This document shows, in pieces, positions 45,228 through 59,129 of a stretch of 64,000 nucleotides of DNA. The notes below the pieces were generated by a model that saw nothing but the letters and a program-made list of their open reading frames with translations, was not told the origin of the DNA and did no database searches. The DNA is taken from assembly GCA_027422505.1 (NCBI GenBank), contig JAPQWV010000748.1:124001-188000 (forward strand), given 5' to 3'. Position 1 is the first letter of the stretch, and each line of letters opens with the position of its first letter. This stretch comes from Craterostigma plantagineum. Its lineage: Eukaryota; Streptophyta; Magnoliopsida; Lamiales; Linderniaceae. Position numbers and translations under genes: made by a program.

Positions 45228-48200
45228 TGCTTAAGTCAAAATTTTAGAGCCCGAGATAAAGTCCGAGGTTTGTGCTAACTCGAGTTCCCAGTTGTTATTT
45301 TGTTCGAGTTCTAAAATTAGTGCACTTTTTCTCTAATTATCAAGACTTGCATGTTCTAAATATTATGATGGATTCCCTGTTGTATTCCGTTGGTCAGAGC
45401 CTTATCTTCGAGCGAAAGCACAAATAAATCTCAACAAACGATGCGAAAAGACAAGTGGAGGCACGTGATACTCGTTCTATTGAAGACGAAATTACCCCGC
45501 TAATACCCACGGTTTACGGTAAACGCCTCCGAGATACAACGACTTATGTTTGGAATATAGTTGCATCTCAAATACGCCAAACTTCGGCGAACGAATACTC
45601 TTACTTTGGGACTAACAAGAACACAAATGCTATGAGTGAAATGCACGGAATTTTTGAATGCTTATGAATGATTTTTAATGCTAACTCATGTGGAGTATTT
45701 ATAGGTGCAGGTTTTCATTACCACGAGAAGTGTCCTTTTGCATGTATCTACTCATGAAGAAATGCATCATTATGTTAAAGATCCATATATACCTTTTGCT
45801 TAATTAGTACACCTTTTCAAATATACCTCTTAGGATTTTCATTCACACCTTTTCCTAACAATCCCCCACATGAATGAAATAAATGCATGTCTACAATTTT
45901 TGAAAGTCCGACGAACTATCATTGCATCAAGAATGATAGCTTGCGATTTTGAATCTTCTTTACTGAAATATTATCGGATACACTGTACGATTAGTGGTGC
46001 GATGTTTTGAACTTACCAGCCATTTGTGTGCACCAAGACAACAATACTCACACAATGACTGATCTAACAGTTTCTTGTTCTCACGTTGTGTCCATTTCGG
46101 CCTTGGACCATATCTCGGTTTAGTAAGTGTTTGTTTATAAGCGTCCATTTTACTTATTCACTTACAAAGGTGTTTCTCCTATAAAGAGTATCCTGCCTTA
46201 CTCCACCCTTAGGTATAGGAATCATTAAAAGTCCTAGACTTAACCTCACCGCTTAGGCTTTCACAATTGACGGTTCTTTGGAATGAGTGTAGTTTGCAAG
46301 TGTTTCACTGAACTGTGAAAACTTAGTTTTCCCATTGAACCAAGGTTTCGGGATCTCCGATTCTCAAGGTGGGGTTAAGACTGTTCTTATATTGTGGATT
46401 TTAAACCCATTCCACTAACTAGTTTTTACATTTGATCTCGATTTATGCCTTGAGTGAGCAGATCCGCTAGGTTTTCCTTTGACTTTATATAGTCAACCGA
46501 AATAACCATATTCGAGATTAGTTGTCTTATTGTATTATGTCTCCGACGTATATGTCGAGACTTACCGTTGTACAAACTACTTTGTGCCCTTCCGATCGCC
46601 GATTGATTATCACAATGTATCATTACGGCGGACACTAGTTTATTCCAACAAGGAATATCTTCTATGAAATTTCTAAGCCATTCAGCTTCTTCCCCGGCTT
46701 TATCTAGAGCGATAAAGTCAGACTGCATCGTGGATCTAGCTATACACGTTTGCTTAGTCGATTTCCAAGACACGACTCCTCCACCTATTGTGAACACGTA
46801 GCCACTAGTCGACTTTGAGTCGTTTGTATCTGATATCCAATTTTGCATCACAGTACCCCTCAAGCACTGCAGGATATCTCGTATATGTTATTCCCAAGCT
46901 CATAGTGTGCTTTTAATACCCTAGTACACGAGTAAGAGCACTCCAATGATTGTCGCTTGGGTTGCTTGTGAACCTACTTAGTTTGCTCACTGAATAGGCT
47001 ATACCGGGGCGTGTTCAGGTCATCAAGTACATCAAGCTCCCAATTATTTGAGATATTCTAGCTGAGAAACTGGTTCACCTTGGTTTTTAGCCAAGTGTTG
47101 AGTTAAATCAACGGGCGTCTTAGCCGGAGGCTTGTCAAACGCATTGAACCGCTTCAATATACTTTCAACATAATAGGACTATGATAAAACAATTCCTTCC
47201 AAGTTCCTAGCGATTTTAATTTCTAAGATAACGTAGGCTTTTCCCATATCTTTTATGTCGAAATTCTTTTTCAACATCTTCTTGGTACTTGCAATTAAAT
47301 TATAATTCCCAAGGATTAACATGTCGTCTACGTATAGACACACGATTATAAATGAATCACCGGTACTTTTAATGTAGACACACTTATCACAGTCATTAAT
47401 TTTAGATCCATTTGATAACATTGTTTTGTCAAACTTTTCATGCCATTGTTTAGGTGCTTGTTTTAATCCATAAAGAGACTTAACTAATCGACACACCTTG
47501 GCCTCTTTTTAGGAGGACCGTTATCATGTCCATGGATGCGATCGCAATTAATACACGTATAGATGTGATTCGAGTCACCGGAGAATACGTATCAAAGAAA
47601 TCGTATCCCTCTATTTGTTTAAACCCTTTTAGAACTAATCGGGCTTTATACTTATCAATAGTTCCATCCGTCTTATAATTCCTTTTAAGGATCCACTCGC
47701 ATCCTAAAGGTTTGCAACCCGGAGGGAGATCAACTAACTCCCACGTATTATTAAGCATGATGGATTCTATGTCACAATTGATAGCTTCTTTCCAAAGAGA
47801 TGCTTCTGGACTTGCCAAAGCGTCACGAATATTTCGTGATTCATCGTCCGCCATATAAATTGTAAAATCAGGACGAAAAGATTTGGGCACCTTAGTCCTT
47901 TTACTTTACCTAGGTTCTTCCTCACCTTTATGAGGTAGCTCGGCCTCGTCGGCTGTCCTTTTTCGTGGGATTCTTTTTTCCTTACTCTTAAGAGGAAATA
48001 CGTTCTCAAAGAACACCGCATTTTTAGACTCAATAGTCATTCAATTATGAAAATCTGAATTTTCAGATTTATACACTGGAAATCGGTAAGCACAACTATT
48101 GTTAGCATAACCGATGAATATTCAATCAGTAGTTTTAGGTCCTATCTTGACCTGTTTCGGCTTTTGTATTTCGACCTTTGCCAAACACCCCAGACTGTTA

Positions 48201-49530
48201 AGTATTTGTAAGTAGGTTTGTGTCCTTTCCATAATTCATATGGTGTTTCGTACTTATTTTTATGGGGCATTTTATTAAGAATATAATTTGCTGAAAGAAT
48301 CGATTCCCCCCACAAATTTTGGGGTAGACCCGAGCTTACTAAAAGCGCATTCATCATCTCTTTTAGAGTTTGATTCTTTCTTTCAGCTATTCCGTTAGAT
48401 TGAGGTGAGTATGGTGCTGATTTTTGATGAATAATACCAGACTCTTTGCATATTTCGTCAAATGGGGCCACATACCCACCTCCGCAATCGCTTCTAATCA
48501 CTTTAATTTTTCGAGTGAGTTGATTCTCGACCCCTGCTTTATACTTCCTAAAAGCATCTAAAGCTTCGTCTTTCCTTTTAGTAGGTAGACATAGCAATAT
48601 CTCGTGCAATCATCAATAAATGTTATAAAGTATTTCATTCCACCTCGAGTTTGCACAAATTTCAAATCACAAATATCAGTGTGAATTAGTTCGAGTGGAT
48701 TCGTGCTTCTAGTCACCGGTTTAAACGGTGCCTTTACCATTTTTGCTTCAATACAAGTTTCACACTTGTTGTGAGAATCGACTTTAACTTTTGGAATCAA
48801 ATCTAGATTCACTAATCTTTTAATTGTATTAAAGTTTACGTGTCCAAGTCTATCATGCCACAGATTAGAACACTCCAACAAATAAGAAATACTTTGTTTA
48901 TTCTATGCCTGTTGGCGGATTACATTGATCACATTCATCTTAAAAAGCCCCATTTAGGTACCCTTTAGTTAAGAAGAGACCATTCTTAATCAAAACAAAC
49001 TTATCAGATTCAAAGACTAATCTAAAGTCGGCTTTACTTAAGAGAGCGCCGGACACCAAATTCTTCCGGATGTCTGGGACATGCAGCACTTCCGTTAGCG
49101 TTAATTCTTTGCTCGATATCATTTTTAGCACCACATTCTGTGTCCCCACGACGCTAGAAGTCGAAGAGTTTCCCATGAATAGCTTCCTTCGGTCAGTCGG
49201 GGTGTAGGCCGAAAACATATTTTTATCGGCGCAAATGTGTCGAGTTGATCCCGTATCGATCCACCATTCTCGAGAATTATCAACCATATTAACTTCTTGG
49301 ATCACGGCGGTGAGGTCTTGCTCTGATAATCATTATGAATTGATTTGTTCCCGACCATATAAGCGTTTTCTCTACTTTATTTGGGAGACGGCAGTCTTTT
49401 GCAAGATGCGCAGATTTACCACAATTATAGCAGCTTCCTTTAAACTTCTTGAAGCTTGCTTCTGGTTGCTTACCACCCGTGGACTTACTGATGCGCCGAT
49501 ATTTAGGTGATCCTTTGGGGATTTATTTCG
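45228..49530 (-). mobile_element. Ty1/copia element 'Copia-4', minus strand, 5' end missing
   Basis: The 3' LTR is about 45228-45860 (minus start TGTTAGG at 45860, TATA region at 45696-45704), directly after a polypurine tract (minus CATGTGGGGGATTG). Pol domains follow on the minus strand up to a gag zinc knuckle near 49440. Gag coding is cut near 49530, where the Athila-like LTR begins, so the 5' LTR and most of gag are not in place. Confidence 0.85.
46426..49530 (-). pseudogene. Copia-4 gag end, protease, integrase, RT and RNase H, broken
   Basis: From the 5' side on the minus strand: zinc knuckle CYNCGKSAHLAKDC (about 49430), protease [17 protein letters not shown] (49280), GAG-pre-integrase [11 protein letters not shown] (48860), integrase with HTDICD (48690), SDCGGGY (48490) and QSNGIAERKNQ (48400), RT with WELVDLPPGCKPLGCEWI (47740) and VCLYVDDMLILG (47330), and RNase H with SWKSTKQ and the [10 protein letters not shown] motif (46620). 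Several stops and frameshifts occur, for example near 48140, 47500 and 46900. Integrase SDRGGEY-type motif has Cys in place of Arg. Confidence 0.85.
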
Positions 49531-49537
49531 AGTCAAT

Positions 49538-51190
49538 TGTGGGATGTAAGTCGTGATTTCAGTTAAATGTGGGCATATTAAGCTATTATGATAGTTTGCT
49601 ATTTTGGGCTCTTTACGCAAGTTTAGCCTAGATCAGGGACTATTTTGCAATTTACTCGATTTTTGTCAATTATTAAGTCCTTGAACGAGTTGTACCTTGA
49701 AACATGGAAACAAAATATTCGTGTAAGGTGGGGAAAAGAGGTTGAATAAGATAAACGGGGAAAAGTGTTTTCTAATGGACGATCGAGAGCAATTAAAGGA
49801 GAACAAGTATCGACAGAGGAGGGAGGCATAAAAGAATTGAAGAATGCAGCTCTCTGGGAAGCTGAGAGACTCACGAAAGGGGGAGCTATGGAATACAAGC
49901 TCTGACACATTCAAAAACCCCACCTCTTCACTCTCTCACAAGAGCCACACACCTCATCTTCACTCTCTCATCATCGAACACCTCCCACATCAAGAACTCA
50001 CAACAGTTTACAAGGCCGAAGAGAAAAAAAAACTAGGCACCTCGTCACTTGCATCATCCAACTCATCTCTCAGCCCTCACATGGCAGCCACACCTATCCA
50101 ACAAGCTGAAAACCGTAGCTCAACCCTCAGCTGAAGCAGGTGTCAGGCTGAAGATGGTACTAACGTATTCAGAGAAGTGTGAAAGTCGACCACATAGCTG
50201 CACCAACCTCGGACGCATACCACTTGTCGATGAAAAGGCTCAACGAACACCTACCATATATCCCATTAAGCACGAGCTCCCACACACATGCAATAGCATC
50301 GGATGGAGCAGCGCATGTAAGACGAGCAACCTCGATCTTTGAGACAGACAGAAGGGAGACGACGGTCACCGAGAGACGGGACGAGCAAAACACGACCCGG
50401 CTACATATCGATACGTTTTCCCATCCTTAATTTATTTTCTGTCACGAACCTATTTACTTTGATGCTTTTGTTGAATTATAATATGTTTTAGTTACGTTAT
50501 CTGGGGTTACGACGTAGCCAGACATGATTGCTATTGATTTTCAGCTCGTATGCTATTAAGACCGTAACGCTATGTTGAGTAGTATAATCTGTTGTTAATG
50601 CTTACGAATTTCTAATCAACTTTCATATGATTAGGTTTAGATATGAGACTGAGAGGTGATTATCTGGACGTGACCATTGATTATGATACCAGTAGAACAT
50701 TCGTAAGCTAGAGATAGTTACGTGACTAGTGCGATGATTTATGATTTCTAAGCTTAAAGCGTTCTACGTGTAGAAATCTTGACAGAGATGTAGGTTTCGC
50801 ATGATAGAATAGGTTATCGATGCTAGGGATAGATTGATAATTACAACAGAAATATCCATCGTCAACATAAGATTAAATATTCATTGGAGAACTGAATCAA
50901 TAGCATGATTGTCGTCGGTAAAGTCGGAGTCCCCAGATTTATCTTTGATTAAAATCGTTTCGTCATGCTTCGCTATTTGGTCATTTACCTTTAAATCATT
51001 TTTTACTATTTATCTGTACATTTTCCTTTATCTTTTCGTCAACTACCAACTTGAGATTGTTCAAAAACTAGAATAAATATAATTTTGGTACTTAGTAGCA
51101 CAGTCCTTTGGGTTCGATATCCGTACTTACGTACACTTTTACTTGTTAGAACGATACGTACACTTGCGTGTTTACGAATTTTTCGCAACA
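49538..51190 (+). mobile_element. 5' LTR of the Athila-like element
   Basis: About 1.65 kb without pol motifs, starting TGTGGGATGTAAG where Copia-4 coding ends and finishing GCAACA just before the primer site. This length is usual for Athila LTRs. Start is inferred, as no second LTR is available for comparison. Confidence 0.6.
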
Positions 51191-51196
51191 AGTTTT

Positions 51197-51214
51197 TGGC
51201 GCCGTTGCCGGGGA
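51197..51214 (+). other. Primer binding site for tRNA-Asp
   Basis: TGGCGCCGTTGCCGGGGA is complementary to the 3' end of plant tRNA-Asp including CCA, the primer used by Athila-type elements. Confidence 0.9.
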
Positions 51215-51264
51215 CTGTGATTTTTACTAATATCGATACCAAATGATTCTAGTCTTACTTTGAA

Positions 51265-51265
51265 C

Positions 51266-51312
<47 letters not shown>

Positions 51313-51362
51313 TTTACTACTATTATTATTTTTATTATTTTTATTATTACTACTACTACTAC

Positions 51363-51418
<56 letters not shown>

Positions 51419-51419
51419 G
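51265..51419. repeat. (ATT)n microsatellite in the Athila leader
   Basis: About 155 bp of ATT with TTT and ACT variants between the primer site and gag. Confidence 0.95.
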
Positions 51420-51498
51420 CGCATTAAGGTGTTTAATGGTTTATGCGAAAATTTGGGAGCGCTAACTTACTTCCTTTAAATTCGGAGATCGAGCGAGC

Positions 51499-52990
51499 TT
51501 GTCGGGAAAATCGGAAAAAGAGAAGCAAGCAATCAACAAAACACAAACAGCCATGGCTGATAACGAAAACAATAACGGGGATAATGAAAATCAGGATGTG
51601 CCGCTCTGCGAATACGCAACTCCCTTTGTTGGCACTCAATCTACTATTAGGCGACCAGCGCTCCCTCCGAATAACTTTGAGCTTAAGCCGATAACATTTC
51701 AATTGATTCAACAAATTCCATTTTATGGATTACCAAGCGAAGATCCAAACGCTCATATCGACAATTTCTTGGAAATCTGTGATACTATCAAATATAATGG
51801 AGTTTCTGACGACACATTACGGCTGCGACTGTTCCCATTCACTCTACGTGATAAAGGGAAGGCATGGCTAAATTCCCTTCCAACCAATTCAATTACAACA
51901 CGGGACATGCTCACCAGTAAATTCCTCGCCCGATTCTTTCCACCTGCTAAGCAACAACAGATACTCAAGGAGATCACTCACTTTACTCTAATCGATGGTG
52001 AATCACTATGAATCGTGGGATAGATTTAAGGAGCTCATGAGAAAGTGTCCACACCATGGTATACCTAAATCACAAGTCTTGAGTTTCTACAATGCTATAG
52101 GTAGTGCTGAAAGAGCCGTCATCGACGCTTCTGCTGGCGGGACAATCATGAAGAAAACCGCTGATCAGGCGTACGAGTTGATAGATAGTGTCGCCAATAA
52201 CAATTATCAGTGGCCAATGGAGCGAGCAAGGAACACAACAACAATTGTTAAAAATGATCCGATTGCTCAATTGGTCGCTCAAGTGGCGAATCTGACGAAG
52301 CAACTTCAAACAAGTCAGGCCTCAGTCAATTCCATTCACTTGCCTAGTGTTGAATGCAATCTTTGTGGAGGACCGCATCAGAGTTCTGAATGTCAAGCAA
52401 CAAAACAACTATCATTGGAGCAAGCACAATATGTTGGAAACTACAATCGTCAACCAAACAATCCTTATTCAAATAACTACAATCCAGGGTGGTGTAATCA
52501 TCCAAATTTTTCGTGGAAGAATAATCAGAATTCTCTACAACCAGAACATAACCATAAATCAAACTAGAAGAAAGCAAACTGGGAAGAGGCTTTAGCGAAA
52601 ATGGCTACGTCACAGACACAACTCATCAACGAAATGAGAACCAACACGCAGAACCAATCAGCGCAAATCCGCAACTTAGAAGTTCAGGTGAGTCAAATGG
52701 CGGAGATCATAGGTGAAAGGCCATTAGAATCTTTTCCTAGTAACTCAGAGGCTAATCCAAAGCAAGAAGGCAAAGAACATTGCAAGGCGATAACACTGAG
52801 GTGTGGCAAAGAATTGGAGTCACCGGTCAAGAATAAGAATGTAAAGTCATCCGAAGTAGAAGTTGATACATCTGAAGAAAAGAATGTTGAAACTGTAGAG
52901 CTTCGTGCCTACATTCTGAAGAACCAAAGCCTCGAATTCCATTTCCACAACGTCTCAAGAATAATAAGCTTGATCAACTATTTTCTAAAT
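51499..52990 (+). pseudogene. Athila-like gag, frameshifted
   Basis: The frame 51499-52011 gives the retrotransposon gag core (LRLFPFTLRDKGKAWLNSLP); a shift near 51995 continues to 52567 with a CNLCGGPHQSSEC knuckle near 52350, then a stop and a further gag tail at 52601-53000 (ALAKMATSQTQLINEMRTN, ITLRCGKELESP). Structural protein of the particle. One frameshift and one stop break it. Confidence 0.85.
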
Positions 52991-53010
52991 TTATTGAAAT
53001 ATTTAAAAAA

Positions 53011-55400
53011 TTGCACATCAACATTCCTTTTGCCGATGCGCTTGAACAGATGCCCAGCTATGCAAAGTTCATGAAGGATATACTGTCGAAGAAGAGAAAA
53101 TTAGGAGAATATGAAACTGTAGCGCTTACTGAAGAATGTAGTGCCATTATACAAAAGAAGTTACCACCAAAACTCAAAGACCCAGGGAGCTATACAATCC
53201 CTTGCACAATAGGAAACTCTGTATTTGAAAGAGCTTTGTGTGATTTAGGCGCTAGTATTAACCTAGTGCCGCTATCCATTTTTAGAAAACTTGGATAAGG
53301 TGAAGCGAGCCGGACGACTGTGACACTACAACTAGCAGATCGATCATTGAAACATCCACGAGGTATCATTGATGACGCTTTAGTCAAGGTCGATAAATTT
53401 ATATTCCCTGCAGATTTTATAGTCCTTGACATGGAAGAAGACAAGGACATCCAATAATCTTGGGTAGACCTTTCCTACCAACTGGGACAGTATTAATTGA
53501 TGTTCATGCAGGCGAACTTCGTCTCAGGGTACATGGAGAGGAAGTTATATTTAATGTGTTTAATGCCATTAAGTATCCCGAAAGTGATAACTGTTTCCGT
53601 GTAGAAAATGTAGAAAATCTATTGCCTAAGCATATTACTACTGAAGATCCATTGGAATCCAGTTTGGTGCGAGACCATATCCGTGAGATCGATGAACAAG
53701 ATATTAGTGAGTGTGTGAAGTGGTTGGACTCATTCGAACCAAATAGAAGAAAATACTTTGAAGCTCTCGGCGAAAGCCCTTCACGATCCATATCATCTAT
53801 TGAGATGCCACCACTACTCGAACTTAAATCGTTACCATCTCATCTTCGCTGTGCATTTCTTGTTGAAAATTCTACTTTACCAGTTATTATCTCATCATCT
53901 CTCAGTGACGATGAATAGGAGAAGCTGCTTCGAGTACTCCGAGAATTTAAGGCAGCGATTGGGTGGACATTAGTTGATATCAAGGGTATCCGCCCATCAA
54001 TGTGCACACATCATATCCGCTTTCACCAAACCTTCTATAGAGCTGCAACGGAGATTAAATCCAACAATGAAGGACGTGGTGCGAAAAGAAATCCTAAAAT
54101 GGTTAGACACTGGAGTAATTTACCCAATTTCAGATAGCTCTTGGGTAGTAAGCCCGATAAATGTGGTTCCAAAGAAAGGAGGAGTCACAGTTGTAAAAAA
54201 TGAGAACAACGAACTGATTCCGACGAGACTTGTTACGGGATGGCGTGTTTCATTGACTATAGAAAGCTTAATAAAGCCACGTGTAAGGATCATTTTCCAT
54301 TTCCTTTTATTGATCAAATGCTAGATCGACTGGCGGGTCACGACTACTACTGCTTTCTAGACGGATACTCCGGATACAATCAAATTGCTATAGCACCGGA
54401 AGACCAAGAAAAGACCACATTTACATGCCCGTACGGTACGTTTGCTTTTCGTAGAATGCCATTTGGATTATGCAATGCATCGGGAACATTCCAAAGATGT
54501 ATGATGGCAATTTTTCTGATATGGTAGAGAAAACAATTGAAGTATTCATGGATGACTTTTCCGTTATTGGAAGTTCTTTCGATAATTGCCTAGATAATCT
54601 TGTTTTAGTATTGAAATGTTGTGAAGAAACTAACCTTGTTTTAAACTGAGAGAAATGCCATTTTATGGTTCGAGAAGGTATTGTCTTAGGTCACAAGGTT
54701 TCTCGCAAAGGAATTGAAGTTGATGGGGCAAGATTGAGACAATAGAAAAGCTTCCACCATCTTCATCTGTCAAGGGAATTAGGAGTTTCTTGGGACACGC
54801 TGGATTTTATCGACGATTTATTAATGACTTCTCCAAGATATCAAAGCCATTGTCGAGCCTCTTATTTCAAGGAGCACCCTTTATCTTTGATGCAACATGT
54901 GAGGAGGCATTCTCTACTATAAAAGAGAAACTAGTGTCAGCACCAGTTGTGATTGCTCCGGATTGGGACATACCATTCGAATTGATGTGTGATGCAAGTG
55001 ATTATGCAGTGCTTGGGCAACGTAAGGGCAAGATATTTGATACCATTTACTATGCGAGTCGAACTCTCAACGATGCTCAGCTCAACTATGCCACAACCGA
55101 GAAAGGGTTACTTGCTATCGTTTTCACCTTCGAAAAGTTCAGATCATACTTAATCGGGAACAAGGTAATTGTGCACACTGACCACTCGGCCATATGGAAA
55201 AGAAGGATGCAAAACCACGACTGATTCGATGGGTGTTATTGCTTCAAGAGTTCGATGTGGAGATTAAAGATAAGAAGGGAATAGAGAATTTAGTAGCAGA
55301 TCATCTCTCTCGTTTGGAGCTGCCAGAAGAAAGTGAGTTGAAGAAACAAACTATCGACGATAACTTTCCAGACGGACGACTTCTTAAGCTCGACTCTACG
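53011..55400 (+). pseudogene. Athila-like protease, RT and RNase H, broken
   Basis: Protease CDLGASINLVPLS lies near 53240, with a stop at 53298. A 152-codon frame (53460-53918) and 53974-54240 carry the RT lead-in (SWVVSPINVVPKKGG). RT continues from 54240 (FIDYRKLNKATCKDHFPFPF, then GYSGYNQIAIAPEDQ and RMPFGLCNASGTFQRCM) and the catalytic VFMDDFSV near 54550. RNase H is at 54790-55350 ([27 protein letters not shown]). Frameshifts near 54235, 54525 and 55200 and stops near 54650 and 54745 disrupt it. Confidence 0.85.
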
Positions 55401-57209
55401 ATGGTGTACGAAGATTTACAAGAGGTCGAAGTCAACTCTGTACTAACATATAAAGGCTCGATTTCTCCGTTCGGAGTCCACAAGCCCAACTCCTCGCTGG
55501 CGTGCGAAGATTAAATCATCCAATGGGGATCTCCAGAGACCAGCTCCGCGTTGGTAACGAAGGAAAAATGTGAGAAGGACCTAGCTGTCAGATCGGGACC
55601 TACGGCCCTTGCTCTCCACTAGCATTAAAAAAAACCTAAGGGATTTACGAAAGACCAGCTGCTTGGAAACAAGGACACGAGTTATGAGTTCAGGATCTCC
55701 AAATCCTGTGCCTCGGTTACATGCGAAGGTTCACTCTTGGGGACCTCTGAGTCAGCTCCCCTATGATGGCAAAACACCGATCCATCTGTTAGTGATCCAC
55801 CATAACAGTTCCATGAAGGATCCAAGATGCTCCTGTGTGAAGATCCTCTTTGTCCCCAAGTCACGATCGATCAACAGTTGTTGTAGCTAGTTCCCAGTTC
55901 CATTTCGGTGATTCGAGGGAACTCCACATCGTGCTCGTTATACAAATTTAACAAGGTGACCCGAAAATTATATGATGAGGTAGGGAAAACAGGGACCTCC
56001 ATGCGTACATCAGCAGGAGGATAGGTACCTTAGCACAAACGAAGTAAAGTCACCAACGCCCATAAAGAGAAGCAGGCCACGACAACCGAACGGGAAGGAG
56101 CAAACGAGAAACATGACCAAAGAATGCCATTACCGCCTTAACCTCACAACAAGGAGCTACCGGGATCTATTCCTAGAATCTTGTGGAACCCCATTCTGTT
56201 ACGCAACATCATGGAGGAGGTCCTGACAATCAGCCAGGAGACATCCCACGATGAAAAAGCCCTTAGCCGGAGCTCCAGGGTCATCTAAATCCCATTTTTA
56301 TTTACATTCTCGACATCATATTAAAATACATGTGTCATACTAACGATTACTATTATATGAAGGACGAAATCGAAGGGCCCATCCTAACGAAACATTGGAG
56401 GAAGTTTGTGGGCCATGGCTTCGACCAAGTTATGAAGGTAGCCGAGAAGAAGCCTGGAGGATCTGTGCCGATTAGGGACAGACAACCCCCGCCTCTTCTG
56501 GGGGCCAGTGCGGATCAAGGCTCACATCTCTATCATAATAGGAGCTCCGGGCAAGGTGGATCCCAACCTCCAACAGAGCCCAAAATTGTACACTTGAGCA
56601 GTCGAAGATCCGAAGCTCCGTAGATCGTGGACCTGCGGTGAGCTTGTTGGCTGCAACGGCAAACATGACTCCAAGATCGCCGAATAAAGAAGTAGGGGGA
56701 TCTATGCCTAATAAAGGCAACCACCCCCACTTCCTCCAAATTAGGTCATGCCCATTCTATCCAAAGCCTTTATCTTCATCATTGCGGGAAGACCAAATAA
56801 AGAGTGTCCCGACGAGTGCCGAAGAGTTCTAAACTCATACGATCAGAGATCCAAACGCAAGTGTATTTGTGAGACGTACAAGGATGCATCGGCCGAAGTT
56901 CGATTTGTGCCAGGAGATGGAACACATGTGGCCAGACCACATAACGATGCCTTGGTTAGCTCCAAAGACATGGGAAGTCCAACCTCCGGAGATACAACCA
57001 ATGAAAGGAGTCACGACGCTTAAAGGACATGGAGAAAGAGCCCATCCAATGGCGGAGGAGTCGATGAGCTCCTGACGATGAGACCCAAATGATGCTAGGA
57101 CAACAAGCAAAAGGAAGACATATTACAGAAAATGGGAGATCAGAGGATTGAGACAAAAGGAAAGGGGCCCTCTAGCTTACAACAAGATCCCGACAAGGAG
57201 CTGGTGGGA

Positions 57210-58400
57210 TGTCTACAAAAAATACGGACCTATTCGCATTTTCTCCAAAGTATATGACCGGAGTTCGCCCGGATATAACCACACATCATCATGCCAAGAA
57301 GACGACCTATCAAATAGAAGCTCCGACCGTGCGGGACTGAAAGAGCCCAGATCCTGAAGGAGGAAGTAGACAAGCTTTTCCAAGCAGGTCATGTCCAAGA
57401 GATCCAGTTCCGTACATAGTCGGCTAATGTCATCCTTACTAAAAAGAAACGGAAAGTGGAGGATGTGCAGTGACTTCAGGGACCTGAGCAAGGCGTGTCC
57501 TAGGGATCATTCTCCATCACCCCAAGTGAATCAGCTGGTGGACTCCACCTCTGGGTGTGAAGTCCCCAGCGCCATAGACGCCTACCAGGAGATTTGGGAG
57601 GTCCAGAGGCCAGTGGGGAGGTTAGTGGCTCTCAGCCAAGAAGAGTCTCATATTCTTCAAATGCAATACGAAAGAGCGAAGAGCACGGGCGGACTGAAAA
57701 TTGCGAACAGACCTTTGAAGAATCGAAGGAATACCTCCGTAATACACATCTCCCAACAAAACATCTAATAGGGGACGAGTTGGCACCGTATTTCTCCATG
57801 GAAGCATTAGCTCCGTCTTACTAATGGAAGGAGGGACCTCCCAGAGCTGACCCACCTTATGAAGCAAGGAGCTGTTGGAGGATGAAACCAGATGATAAGC
57901 CGATCAGATCTACCCGGGATAATGGTGAAATGCGCCATCAAGCTAGGGGAGCACGACGGGGAAATCAGACAAAGAACGACCGTCAAAAAGTTCAGACCTT
58001 CTTCGATTACGTGCTTGAGACCACCAAAGGAACAGATAAGCAACAACGGGAGGTGCATGCATACGGATCCACGACTTCCCAGAGATTTGAGCCCACAACA
58101 ATCAGTCCGAATACATAGCCTTAATTCCCGACGGATCGCGAAGGAAATGGAGTAGGGAATATCATTTTGTTCCCAGATCCACAAATGGTGGTGCAACAAA
58201 CGAAGGGAATTACGAAATGAAGGACGTGAAGATGATGGAATATGGAAAAAACACGGTTAAGGAATTAACAACGGAATTTGACTGTTATGATGCAGGTCCC
58301 AAGAGAAGAAAGCATCAAGGTCGATTACTTAGCTAAAGTGGCGAGCAAGAATGTGACCTCTCATGGGGATGATATCACCTATCTCACAGTGAAAGACAAT
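57210..58400 (+). pseudogene. Tat-like RT and RNase H remnants
   Basis: From 57280 one frame reads RRRPIK, then KLRPCGTERAQILKEEVDKL; after a shift, RMCSDFRDLSKACPRD follows with VNQLVDSTSG and DAYQE (57450-57600), all RT landmarks. RNase H appears as EQTFEESKEYL (57700) and, near 58200-58330, EGNYEMKDVKMMEY and QVPREESIKVDYLAKVASK. RT catalytic residues are missing because a stretch between 57600 and 57680 is deleted. Many stops. Confidence 0.75.
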
Positions 58401-58900
58401 AGACACGGAAGCTTGTGAAAAGCACATAAGGAGTTGACGATTGGAGGACCTCTGTTCCGGAGGTCCCGAAGGACATGGAATTGAAAGACAAGAGGGGATG
58501 GACCTACCAGAAAGATAGACCTCGAATCCACATCCCAACGGAGGTCTTGGGAAGTGTGCACTTGCCTTGGGAGTTTCATACGCTAGATCGTTTTCCCCCG
58601 AAGAAAAGTCAATGGTGGACCACGGAACAGGTTACGGCTCCACATGGTGACAGAGCTTCGCCATATCTGGGATGTGATCCCCTGTAAGCTCCGTACGACG
58701 CGTAAGGATCCTATCTCATGAGACCTGTTAGCAAGTGCCATGCATAGACACGAGGAGTCGAGAGCAATAAGTCTAGATCCAAGCTGGCATTGAAGGGCCC
58801 AACCTACCTGTTAGGGACTTCTACGTGCAGCTCCGATACTCGAAGGCCCTTGTTTATACGGGACCTGCAGGCATAGCTCCGTGCAGGCATGAAGGTCCCT

Positions 58901-59060
58901 TGACACCAACGACTCTGGGTCGGCGGCGTGAATGACACCAAAGACCCCCGGGTCTGTGGCATAAATAACACCAAGGACCTCCCGATCTGCGGCGTGAATG
59001 ACAAGAAGGACCTCTGGGTCTGTGGCGTGAACGACATCAACGACCTACGCCGCGGTGTGA
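58901..59060. repeat. 33-bp minisatellite
   Basis: Units of exactly 33 bp built on GTGAATGACACCAAGGACC and GGGTCTGTGGC repeat nearly five times with substitutions but no indels. Confidence 0.8.
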
Positions 59061-59129
59061 TATAAGATCGAGGATTCATATAAGTCTTTTATTATATATA
59101 TATAATAACGGTACCGAATAATACGATTG

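Larger units (their letters stand above)
49538..55400 (+). mobile_element. Athila-like Ty3/gypsy element, 3' end missing
   Basis: A long 5' LTR (about 49538-51190) is followed by a tRNA-Asp primer site and gag, protease, RT and RNase H in gypsy order. Gag (PNAHIDNFLEICDTIKYNGV) and the tRNA-Asp site are characteristic of Athila/Tat elements with this gag. Similarity ends in or just after RNase H at about 55400, where unrelated Tat-like sequence takes over; integrase and the 3' LTR are absent. Confidence 0.8.
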
